This document shows, piece by piece, positions 1 through 6,875 of a stretch of 13,613 nt of DNA (its first letter is position 1; every line of letters begins with the position of its first letter). The DNA is from Cyanobacteria bacterium HKST-UBA02 (GTDB lineage: Bacteria > Cyanobacteriota > Vampirovibrionia > Obscuribacterales > Obscuribacteraceae). Location of the stretch: NCBI GenBank assembly GCA_020431945.1, contig JAGQHH010000117.1:1-13613 (forward strand). Reading direction: 5' to 3'. Both the position numbers and the translations under genes were made by a program. The notes beneath the pieces were generated by a model that had not been told where the DNA came from, ran no database searches, and saw only the letters and a list, made by a program, of their open reading frames with translations.

Positions 1-1481
1 TGGTTGGTGGGCTCATCGAGCAGGATAAGATCCGGGTCGAGAAAGATGAAGAGAGCCAGGCAGAGCTTTGTGCGCTCGCCCCGGCTGAGCTGACTCAAGT
101 AATTGTGCGCTATTTCGCCCCGCATGGAGAAGCGATCCAGATGAGCACGGAGCTCGCTTTCTGAGATGCATCTTTTCAGTTTGTCGATCTCGAGCTTCAT
201 GAACTCTAAAACTGTGTGATTCTTCTTTTCGAGATCGAAGTCGGTTGTCTGGGGCAGATAGCAGGTTCTCTCCGGTGAAGGGAGGCTCAGGCTGCCCCGG
301 GAGGGCTGAATCTCCCCGGCAAGAATGCGGATCAGGGTGGTTTTTCCTGCCCCCACCGGACCGGTTATTGCCAGGCGATCGCCGGTATGGATTTCGAGAT
401 CCAGTCCGGCGAATAATTGTCGCTCCGCAAGAGAGAAGGACAATCCCTCGCCTTTGACCAGCAGCTTTCTGGCTTTCTCGTCATAACCAAGATCGAATCG
501 CCTGGTTTTTTCGACGAAAGGCTTTTCCTCGCTTTCCGCCCTGGCGATCATTTTCTCCAGCCGGCCTTCCCGGGCTTTAGCCTTGGCTGCGACTTTTTTG
601 GATTTGCGTCTGAGATGATCGTTGGTGGTCTGGCGCTCCGTCTTGCGGGCCTGCTCTTTGGCCCGGGCGACATCTTCGCTGAGCTGGGTCACCTTGCGCC
701 GGTGTACCACCAGCTGCCGACGATTGTACTCGTCCTGTCGGGCCCTGGCTGCTTTATAAAAGCTGTAGTTCCCTTGATAAGATTCGACGTATTTTCGCCG
801 CTCATTTATGACCAGGGTCCTGTTGCAGAGCCTGTCGAGAAAGTCCCGGTGGTGCGAGGCAATTACCGCAGTCTCGACCTTCGAGACAATCAGATCCGCC
901 AGCCAGTCAATCGACTCTTCATCGAGATTGTTGGTGGGCTCATCCATGAGCAGAATGTCGAAATCCTCGCTCTCTATGGCGCTGAGAAAGAGCCTGGCCG
1001 ACTCGCCTCCGGAAAGATCGGCCAGGGGGCTGTCGATCTCCCTGCCGGCAAGACCGAGGCGCTCCAGAAGGATCTCGAGATCCGCTTCTATCTCGTAGCC
1101 TCCCTCTCTTTCGAAATTCTCCAGGCTCCTCTGGAATCTCGACAGAGCCGACCTATCGCAGGAGTCGCTTTCCAGGCAGGAGGCGGCCTCGAGCATGGTC
1201 TTGCGGGCTTGAAACCATGCCGGTCTCAGGCATTGAGCCAGGCTGGCGTCGGGCTCAATCTGCTCGGGGTCGAAAGAGGATAGATAGAGCCTGCGGCCGC
1301 CTGCTTCGAGATCTCCCTCCTCCATGGGCAGGTTGCCAGCCATGATCTGGAGCAGGGTCGTCTTGCCGCTGCCGTTAGCGCCGACAAGTCCGGCAATCTC
1401 GCCGCGATTGATGGTCAGAGAACAGTCTTTGAAGATCTCTTTATTGCGGAAATATTTGGTCATCGATTGAATTCGCAACAT
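1..1481 (-). CDS. ABC-F family ATPase, duplicated nucleotide-binding domains (3' end cut by window edge)
   Basis: A soluble ABC protein with two ATPase domains and no membrane segment, which is the ABC-F layout (EttA/Uup and antibiotic-resistance types). These act on the ribosome near the E site. I read 493 codons with no stop before the left edge. Domain 1 has Walker A GANGSGKTT (residues 34-42), signature LSGGES (156-161), Walker B ending DEPTNNLD with catalytic Glu181, and a switch His in IASHHRDF. A Lys/Arg-rich linker follows (about 243-330), where the tRNA-interaction motif sits in this family. Domain 2 has Walker A GPVGAGKTT (374-382), signature LSRGER (465-470) and DLILLDEPTN cut by the edge. 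The start is the ATG at 1479-1481, with GAGGTG four bases upstream and the first Walker A at the usual distance. The frame stays open upstream to another ATG 16 codons earlier, which I consider less likely. I cannot tell whether it is a housekeeping factor or a resistance protein. Confidence 0.93.
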   Translation of the reverse strand, partial: MLRIQSMTKYFRNKEIFKDCSLTINRGEIAGLVGANGSGKTTLLQIMAGNLPMEEGDLEAGGRRLYLSSFDPEQIEPDASLAQCLRPAWFQARKTMLEAASCLESDSCDRSALSRFQRSLENFEREGGYEIEADLEILLERLGLAGREIDSPLADLSGGESARLFLSAIESEDFDILLMDEPTNNLDEESIDWLADLIVSKVETAVIASHHRDFLDRLCNRTLVINERRKYVESYQGNYSFYKAARARQDEYNRRQLVVHRRKVTQLSEDVARAKEQARKTERQTTNDHLRRKSKKVAAKAKAREGRLEKMIARAESEEKPFVEKTRRFDLGYDEKARKLLVKGEGLSFSLAERQLFAGLDLEIHTGDRLAITGPVGAGKTTLIRILAGEIQPSRGSLSLPSPERTCYLPQTTDFDLEKKNHTVLEFMKLEIDKLKRCISESELRAHLDRFSMRGEIAHNYLSQLSRGERTKLCLALFIFLDPDLILLDEPTN

Positions 1482-1755
1482 GGTGCACCTCGCTTGAAGG
1501 CGGGCCAGCCCGCACCACATACAATGCATGTGATGTCGCAAGCTGTTATAGGACCGTGCAGAGCTGCCGGGCTTTATCGCTCAGGATGCTCGCCTTGCTC
1601 AGGGTTGATTGATTTGAAAATTGCTCGTTATATCGATGTCTGGTCGATCATTTCTAATGCTCCGACAAAAAATGGGTGATCACTATTGCCTGTCGATAAT
1701 GCCCATTGTTTCGAGACCTCTTATGTCTTGGGTCGGATAGACAATCTATAATACC
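1482..1755. other. Intergenic region between divergent ABC-F and TPR genes
   Basis: These 274 bases separate two divergent genes and must hold both promoters. For the minus-strand ABC-F gene, a TATAAC box can be read at 1627-1632 without a convincing -35. A GC-rich inverted repeat (GCGGG, CCAG loop, CCCGC) lies at 1500-1513, just upstream of the ABC-F ribosome binding site, so it would fold in the leader mRNA. For the plus-strand gene a perfect TATAAT lies at 1747-1752. I see no tRNA, no convincing small ORF and no repeat family member here. Confidence 0.5.
1747..1752 (+). promoter_or_regulatory. Candidate -10 box of the TPR gene, implying a very short or absent leader
   Basis: A perfect TATAAT ends three bases before the first ATG of the TPR gene. 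Transcription starting six to ten bases downstream would begin at or next to the ATG codons at 1756 and 1762, giving an essentially leaderless mRNA. This agrees with the lack of any Shine-Dalgarno sequence upstream of either ATG. No good -35 hexamer sits at 16-18 bp spacing, so the box may be a chance match. Confidence 0.35.
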
Positions 1756-3087
1756 ATGATAATGTTGCGACCGGCTTTCACTTTTATTCTTTTTCTATTG
1801 CTTTCTCTGGGGGCTCCACTCTCACTGGCTTCCGATCGGGCAGCGCTCGATCGGCGTATCAAGAGCGATCTCGCCCTCTTAAAGAAAAGTCCTTCTGATC
1901 CGGATCTGCATCTCGATCTCGCCGAGGCATATTTCGAAAAAGGCCAGTTCGCTCTTTCGATTAAAGAATACGATCGAGCCGTTTCTCTGGCCCCCGGTGC
2001 CATGCGCTATCATCTGGCTCGAGGCGATGCCCTGGAACAGCTCGACCGCTATGATGACGCTTATCGTGACTATCGAGCCGTCCTCGCTATCCGTCCGAAA
2101 ACAGGAAAAGATCTCTATATGCGTGCCCAGACCCTGGAGCAGCTTGGTCGCTACGAAGAGTCCCTGTCGGCGGCACAGGCGGCTCTGAAAAGCGGCTATC
2201 GGAATTTCAAAGTCCTTCGTCTGCGGGGCAAATGCTTCTACCGTCTCGATCGGTATGACGAAGCGATCAGCGCACTGGATCAGTCTCTGAAACTGAAGCA
2301 GAATTCGACCTCTTATCGCTATCTCGGGCTCTGCCAGAGAGCCATGGGGCGTCTTGACAGAGCTGTCTCGATTTTCTCGGAGGCGGCCAGGCGTTATCCG
2401 GAAGACGGTGTTCTTCAGCTCGAGACCGCGGTGGCACTGATGATGGCTGACCGGGTGAAGGAGGCGAAGTCTTCCTATCTCGCCTTCGAGAAGATCGACA
2501 GGACCGAGCGATTCTCTGATTGGCGCGAGTTCTCGCTTTTTTGCGAAGCCCAGAAAAAGCTCGACGACTACTCCAAGATCATCGCCCTCAAAGGGGCCAG
2601 CGATGCCGCTCCGGTCTACGAGAGAGCGGTACTGTATATGGAGCTCGGCCAGTACCAGCGAGCCGGCGACGAGATGAAGCGGTATCTCGACCAGAACGGA
2701 TACAAGGGTAGAGCTGGTATCACCGGCGCGATCATTGCCGAGCTCGGGTTGCGGCTTTCCGGCAGGCGATTCGACGCCGAGCAGGTCGCTCGTCAGGCCC
2801 GGGAGAAGCTCACTATCAGAAGCTGGCCTTACCCGATTCTCGAGTTCGTAGCCGGTACCCTGAGCCGGGAGAAGCTTCTGACCCTGGCCTCGGATAGCAC
2901 CAGGAAAGCTCAGGCCGGCTACTATATCGCCATGATCGACCTGCTCAACCGGCACGAGAGCCAGGCCATCGAAGGCTTGAGAAAGGTCCTGGCAAGCGGT
3001 GCCCGGGGTATCGACGAATTCTCCCTGGCCCGGGCCGAGCTGGAGCGTCTCGAGCGCCGGGCTCGCCTCAAGGAGCGGTCTTCTTGA
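1756..3087 (+). CDS. Secreted tetratricopeptide-repeat (TPR) protein
   Basis: A 443-residue exported scaffold protein. Residues 1-25 are a Sec signal peptide (hydrophobic run FILFLLLSLGAPLSLAS, cleavage near residue 25). The mature part is helical repeats: clear TPR units lie at about 46-80, 82-115, 117-147, 150-182 and 185-216, with the usual pattern of a small residue, a G/Y turn and a P at the repeat end (for example LAEAYFEKGQFALSIKEYD and GKCFYRLDRYDEAISALD). Degenerate repeats continue to the C-terminus. The tail motif GYYIAMIDLLNRHESQAIEG recalls the last repeats of NlpI-like proteins, but this is only a resemblance. TPR proteins bind other proteins, and no partner is evident. There is no lipobox Cys, so it is probably soluble in the envelope. 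It starts MIM with no Shine-Dalgarno, and Met3 (1762) is an equally possible start. Its last 20 bases overlap the end of the opposing gene. Confidence 0.87.
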   Translation: MIMLRPAFTFILFLLLSLGAPLSLASDRAALDRRIKSDLALLKKSPSDPDLHLDLAEAYFEKGQFALSIKEYDRAVSLAPGAMRYHLARGDALEQLDRYDDAYRDYRAVLAIRPKTGKDLYMRAQTLEQLGRYEESLSAAQAALKSGYRNFKVLRLRGKCFYRLDRYDEAISALDQSLKLKQNSTSYRYLGLCQRAMGRLDRAVSIFSEAARRYPEDGVLQLETAVALMMADRVKEAKSSYLAFEKIDRTERFSDWREFSLFCEAQKKLDDYSKIIALKGASDAAPVYERAVLYMELGQYQRAGDEMKRYLDQNGYKGRAGITGAIIAELGLRLSGRRFDAEQVARQAREKLTIRSWPYPILEFVAGTLSREKLLTLASDSTRKAQAGYYIAMIDLLNRHESQAIEGLRKVLASGARGIDEFSLARAELERLERRARLKERSS

Positions 3088-3892
3088 GACCCTCCGGGGC
3101 ACCCTGCATCTCTTTGAAGAAGTCGTTGAAGTGGCTCTGATTGACCACTATCTCGCTTTCTTGTGCCGGCTTGAAGGCCGAGCGCGGCAGATCGAGCATC
3201 GTTCTCGGCTCCTTCTCGGGAGTGACGCTCTTTGTCTTGAGTATGGTGTAACTGGATTCTTTGCGGTTGTAATTCAATCCGAACCCGTAGCTGTTTGGCT
3301 GGCCGAATCGCGTGAAGGATAACGGGACGCCTCTGTCCGGCGGAGTATCGAAAAGGGCCTGCAGAAATCTCGGGACATTCTCGTGGGTGGATAGCTTGTC
3401 GCAGACTATATATTCGCCGAACTTGCCGTACTTCAAGCTCATCGGCCTGCCGGTGCTCGATTTGCCCGGAAATGCATAGAGTTTGCAGGTCTTGCCGGCA
3501 TAGGGGAAGTTGTCGCGCAGTAGAACACGGGGCCATTTGTAGAGGGTCTCGTTATTGGCTATAGCAATGGCTGTCTTGATGCCTCTTTTGCTCCAGTCCG
3601 AAAACGGTCTCACCGATAAAAGCTTGCGTTTCTTCGAATAAAGAAGCAGGTCCCAGTCGGGTGCATTGGTGCTGAATTCGAAGTCGTTGCCTTTGCAGAT
3701 GACCCTGGCGCCGCCCGGAGCGATTATGCTTCTGACATTTCCATAGATGAGGTGCTCCTGCACCAGGGCATAGCCATTCTTTGGCTTAGCGGCTCCTTTC
3801 GCCTGTGCCGGGAGAGGCTGGAGCAAAACGAGAAGCAGAGCCAGCAGTATCAAGCCGGCATGTCTCTTCTTGAAGTGAGGGCAGGAAATCAC
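3068..3892 (-). CDS. Secreted protein of unknown function, last gene of the SGNH-MBOAT operon
   Basis: I do not recognise this 274-residue protein. It starts with GTG (3890-3892) preceded by a GGAGAG ribosome site about five bases upstream. It has a clear Sec signal peptide: FKKRH, then a hydrophobic run rich in Leu (residues 12-25), then cleavage after AQA at residue 31. The mature part looks globular and beta-rich, with three cysteines (66, 136, 164), aromatic patches such as YGFGLNYNRKESSYT and a basic N-terminal half. There is no lipobox and no second membrane segment. It follows the MBOAT gene by 47 bp on the same strand with no obvious terminator between, so it probably belongs to that operon and may act in the envelope on or with the acylated polymer. 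That role is inferred only from context. Its stop lies inside the 3' end of the opposing TPR gene. Confidence 0.8.
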   Translation of the reverse strand: MISCPHFKKRHAGLILLALLLVLLQPLPAQAKGAAKPKNGYALVQEHLIYGNVRSIIAPGGARVICKGNDFEFSTNAPDWDLLLYSKKRKLLSVRPFSDWSKRGIKTAIAIANNETLYKWPRVLLRDNFPYAGKTCKLYAFPGKSSTGRPMSLKYGKFGEYIVCDKLSTHENVPRFLQALFDTPPDRGVPLSFTRFGQPNSYGFGLNYNRKESSYTILKTKSVTPEKEPRTMLDLPRSAFKPAQESEIVVNQSHFNDFFKEMQGAPEGLKKTAP

Positions 3893-3939
3893 GGGAGCTC
3901 TCCGGACTACTCCCTCTATTTTAGCCCCGGGCTCCGGAC

Positions 3940-5412
3940 TTAGAACTGGAAGTAGATGAACTGAGGCGAGAAATCAGGCGACCAGATGAAGAGGACCACC
4001 AGAAGAAGCGCCATATAAGCTGGTTTGAAGACAGGCATGCCGAAGAGGCGCAGATTCAGAGCAGGCATAATGCCGGGGGTCTCTTTCGACTTCGAGACGA
4101 TTATCTGCATCGCATACATGCCGATAAGAATGAGAGGGAGGAACTGGAAAAGGATCGAATCGCTGGTGGAGACGATGCTGGCATGGAAAAAGGAGGTGTC
4201 CGGAATCCGATCCAGATAAAGGAGCTTGCGAATCACCATGAATGCTTTCTCCGGATTCTCCGCCCGCATGAAGACTGCGCTCATGCACCAGAAATGCCAG
4301 GTGACGAAGACTGCCAGGACATGATAGTACCTGGTCTTGATGATCTTAGTGAGAGTCTCGTTCTTGGTATAGAACTTGCTCCAGAGCCTGTGCACCACCA
4401 TGAGCACACCGAGACTGGCTCCCCAGGCACCATAGTTGAGACCGGCGCCGTGCCAGAATCCGCCGATGATCATGGTTAGCATTATATTGCGCAGGGTGGC
4501 CAGCTCACCGAACTTGCTGCCCCCCAGGGGAATGAAGAGATAGTCGCGCAACCAGGTGGACAGGGATATATGCCAGCGTCTCCAGATCTCGGTGATGGAG
4601 CCAGCCAGAAAAGGCAGGTCGAAGTTGATGGGGACACTGAACCCGAGAAGCTTGGCCGAGCCCCGGGCTATATCGGTATAGCCGGAGAAATCGAAATAGA
4701 CCTGCCAGGCGAAGCTGTAGGCCGCCAGCCAGAGATCGGCGCTGGTGAGTAGATCCGGGTGTGCATAACAACGATTGACGACAATCGCCAGGTGATCGGC
4801 AAGCACCACCTTTTTGAAAAGACCGAAAAGTATGAGCTCCACCCCTTCGTCGAAGTCCTGGCGAGTGATGCTGCGAGGCGCATGGAGCTGCGGGATGAAG
4901 TCGCCGAAGCGTTTGATGGGACCGGCTATCTGGGTGGGGAAAAAGGCCGGGAAAAGAGCGAACTCCATGAAGGAGCGCACCGGCTTGGCGCCGCGATAGA
5001 CCTCGAAAAGATAATGAATGAACTCGAAGCAGAAAAAGGAGATGCCCAGGGGCAGGATTATATCGAAGGGGATATTGGGGATTTCTTTGTGAACGAGAAA
5101 CTTGGAGGCATCGCTGGCGATATCGTGAACGAAATAAGCGTATTTGAAATATCCCAGGGTGATGCAGTTGGCGGCGATCCCCAGAGAGAAGACCAGTTTT
5201 TTCCGGTCTGTGGCTTTCTCTACGGCGAAGGCGTAGAAATAATTGAAGACCGTCAGACCCAGGATAAGGAGCCCGTAGATAGGCTGCCACCACATATAGA
5301 AAACATAGCTGGCCAGGAGCAGCACCGGTGTGCGCAGCCGGAAAGGCGACTTCCAGTAGATCAGGAAGACGATGGGAAGGAAGATCATGTAAGCCAGGCT
5401 GTTGAACAACAT
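3940..5412 (-). CDS. MBOAT family membrane-bound O-acyltransferase (AlgI/PatA/DltB-like)
   Basis: A 490-residue polytopic membrane enzyme of the type that carries acyl groups, usually acetyl, across the inner membrane for O-acylation of exported polysaccharide or peptidoglycan. It has about ten hydrophobic segments from residue 5 to the C-terminus. Family motifs in order are FFPTQIAGPIKRF (158-169), YFDFSGYTDIARG (239-251), WRRWHISLSTWLRDYLFIPLGG (within 277-298), and GGFWHGAGLNYGAWG (317-331), where His321 is the expected catalytic histidine. His281 lies in the second conserved motif. The length matches AlgI-type proteins. It starts three bases after the stop of the SGNH gene. Its GGAGGAA ribosome site (5424-5430) is inside the end of that gene, so translational coupling is likely. 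The acceptor is not given by the sequence. The SGNH partner argues for an AlgI/AlgJ- or PatA/PatB-like system. Confidence 0.95.
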   Translation of the reverse strand: MLFNSLAYMIFLPIVFLIYWKSPFRLRTPVLLLASYVFYMWWQPIYGLLILGLTVFNYFYAFAVEKATDRKKLVFSLGIAANCITLGYFKYAYFVHDIASDASKFLVHKEIPNIPFDIILPLGISFFCFEFIHYLFEVYRGAKPVRSFMEFALFPAFFPTQIAGPIKRFGDFIPQLHAPRSITRQDFDEGVELILFGLFKKVVLADHLAIVVNRCYAHPDLLTSADLWLAAYSFAWQVYFDFSGYTDIARGSAKLLGFSVPINFDLPFLAGSITEIWRRWHISLSTWLRDYLFIPLGGSKFGELATLRNIMLTMIIGGFWHGAGLNYGAWGASLGVLMVVHRLWSKFYTKNETLTKIIKTRYYHVLAVFVTWHFWCMSAVFMRAENPEKAFMVIRKLLYLDRIPDTSFFHASIVSTSDSILFQFLPLILIGMYAMQIIVSKSKETPGIMPALNLRLFGMPVFKPAYMALLLVVLFIWSPDFSPQFIYFQF

Positions 5413-5415
5413 GGT

Positions 5416-6648
5416 CTAGAGCGTTCCTCCTTCTTTGCCTGCTACTTTTCTGTTCGTCTGACTGTCAACAAGGGCTGTTTCGAGCTCCTGATTGGCGGCG
5501 ATGAAATCGCCCAGGGCCGAGAGCATCTTGGCACCACCGGAGGGGCTCATATGACCCCAGTCGGTGAAGTCCTGCTTCTCGTGGACCCAGACCGGATCGA
5601 GATTGAGATAGGGTATGCCTTCTTCTTTAGCGATTTTTTCGAGATAAGCGGCATGTCTTTCGTATATGCCTTCGTGCATGCACTGTCTGGCCACGGTGGA
5701 AGAGGGCACATGCAGGATCATTGGCTTGATTCCTTCTTTCCTGCAGGTGGCAAGGGCCAGGTCCAGCCATTTCTTCTGGTTCTCGAAGACGTCGTCATTC
5801 ATATGCTTGTAGCGATGCTTGCAATCGGCGCTCGAGTCCACGTACCAGTAAGGTGTGTCCGGGTGAGCCGTCCAGGCGCCCTGCTCGATCTCGTCACGCT
5901 TGAAGACATTGCGCCGGTCTTCCTCTGATTTCTGATCCAGGGGGCTGGGGGGAAGCATGGCCACCAGGGGTTTCATAGCCGTGCGCAGTCTCTGGGCGGA
6001 GAGGGCTTGAATGTCCTGGGCCTTGGTCTTGAAATAGATGGCGTTGGAGAAGAGATCGGTGAAGCGCCCGTTCAGATCGTTGAACTGCAGGCTGGCAATG
6101 TCGTCGTCCTCGGTGAATTTGCCGAGATAGCGAAAATGCTTGGAGAGCCCGGCATTGTTGAAACGGCAGTCCATTAAATCGCGCGGCGCTATGAAAAGCA
6201 CTGCCACATCAGGATGTTTGTCACCTTTGCACATGGACTTGAGGATCATGCACTGGTCCGAGACCATAGCGCCGGGCAGACCGAAATTGAAACACTTGAG
6301 ATTACTGAGACCGGTCTTCTCTTTGATCCGGTCCTCTAAATAATGGACTCTGTGATCGACTACGAGATCCACGTCTTGTTTGCGATAGACCGCTTCATTG
6401 AGCCAGGTCGGGTTCATCACGAATGAGGAGCCGAGAAGAAGGACATTGACCGGCTCTTTCTGCTGGCGATATTCCTTGCCTGCCCACCAGGCCCAGGTAC
6501 GCACCGACTGGGTGGCTTCCGGGTCGACCTTGCCCACCGGATTGACCAGGAGCAGGATCATATTGATGGCGGCGACCAGGAGAAAACCCTGGGCGACATA
6601 GCTGTCGCGCAGGAAATCCATGACCAGTTTGCTCTTGGGCTTGCTCAT
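5416..6648 (-). CDS. Membrane-anchored SGNH/GDSL-type protein (AlgJ/AlgX/DUF1574-like acylation partner)
   Basis: A 410-residue protein with one N-terminal membrane anchor (about residues 17-36) and a large extracytoplasmic domain. The fold is an SGNH hydrolase: the strand VNVLLLGSSFV carries the block I motif with probable nucleophile Ser75, NFGLPG supplies the block II glycine, and DFTDWGHMSPSGG carries the block V D-x-x-H pair (Asp363, His366). Proteins of this kind (AlgJ, AlgX, PatB, DUF1574) move the acetyl group delivered by an MBOAT protein to its sugar acceptor outside the membrane. The MBOAT gene follows after only three bases. The start ATG has an in-frame TAG directly before it and only a weak ribosome site. 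The block III Asn is not obvious, and FIAPRDLMD takes that place, so activity is inferred from family and context. Confidence 0.85.
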   Translation of the reverse strand: MSKPKSKLVMDFLRDSYVAQGFLLVAAINMILLLVNPVGKVDPEATQSVRTWAWWAGKEYRQQKEPVNVLLLGSSFVMNPTWLNEAVYRKQDVDLVVDHRVHYLEDRIKEKTGLSNLKCFNFGLPGAMVSDQCMILKSMCKGDKHPDVAVLFIAPRDLMDCRFNNAGLSKHFRYLGKFTEDDDIASLQFNDLNGRFTDLFSNAIYFKTKAQDIQALSAQRLRTAMKPLVAMLPPSPLDQKSEEDRRNVFKRDEIEQGAWTAHPDTPYWYVDSSADCKHRYKHMNDDVFENQKKWLDLALATCRKEGIKPMILHVPSSTVARQCMHEGIYERHAAYLEKIAKEEGIPYLNLDPVWVHEKQDFTDWGHMSPSGGAKMLSALGDFIAANQELETALVDSQTNRKVAGKEGGTL

Positions 6649-6739
6649 CTACTTAAGATCGCCGCTACTAACAAGAAGTCATGATGATAGCGAAGATTGC
6701 CCGGGCTTGCTTGAGAGTGGGCTCCGATTTGTCTCAAGG

Positions 6740-6767
6740 TTTCTAAGAAGATGTTCAAGATTGTCAA
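6740..6767 (-). promoter_or_regulatory. Candidate sigma-70 promoter for the SGNH-MBOAT operon
   Basis: On the minus strand a perfect TTGACA (complement of 6762-6767) is followed after 16 bp by TAGAAA (complement of 6740-6745, four of six consensus bases). It lies about 90 bp upstream of the SGNH start in the gap between divergent genes, where a promoter is required. The -10 is weak, so the call is tentative. Confidence 0.35.
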
Positions 6768-6828
6768 AAGCGCCGGCCTGTAAGGCCCCTGCCCTGGCTC
6801 GGTGATCGCGGGAGGGCATCGAAATCCA

Positions 6829-6852
6829 CTGTAATCTGAGATTTCTGTAATC
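6829..6852 (+). repeat. CTGTAATC direct repeat with embedded short palindrome, possible operator
   Basis: CTGTAATC occurs at 6829-6836 and again at 6845-6852, a 16-bp period. Between them is an 11-base dyad, AATCT-G-AGATT (6833-6843). The element ends 24 bases before the first ATG of the ABC exporter, next to a possible -10 (TATCAT, 6863-6868). It could be a binding site for a regulator of the exporter. No regulator gene is adjacent, so function is unproven. Confidence 0.3.
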
Positions 6853-6875
6853 AGCTATGACCTATCATTAGCCCT

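Noticed and set aside
417..1283. 288-codon plus-strand ORF inside the ABC-F region
   Set aside because: The minus strand encodes an intact two-domain ABC-F protein with all ATPase motifs. This is its shadow.
1667..1706. ATGGG...CCCAT followed by T6 in the ABC-F leader direction, considered as an attenuator
   Set aside because: Only five base pairs close a 25-base loop, with no convincing inner stem, so it is too weak to call a terminator.
1879..3102. 407-codon minus-strand ORF opposite the TPR gene
   Set aside because: The plus strand encodes clear TPR repeats with a signal peptide. The antisense product shows no family features.
4759..5928. 389-codon plus-strand ORF across the MBOAT and SGNH genes
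   Set aside because: It is antisense to two well-supported genes and spans their junction, lacks recognisable domains, and is the expected by-product of biased codon use on the other strand.
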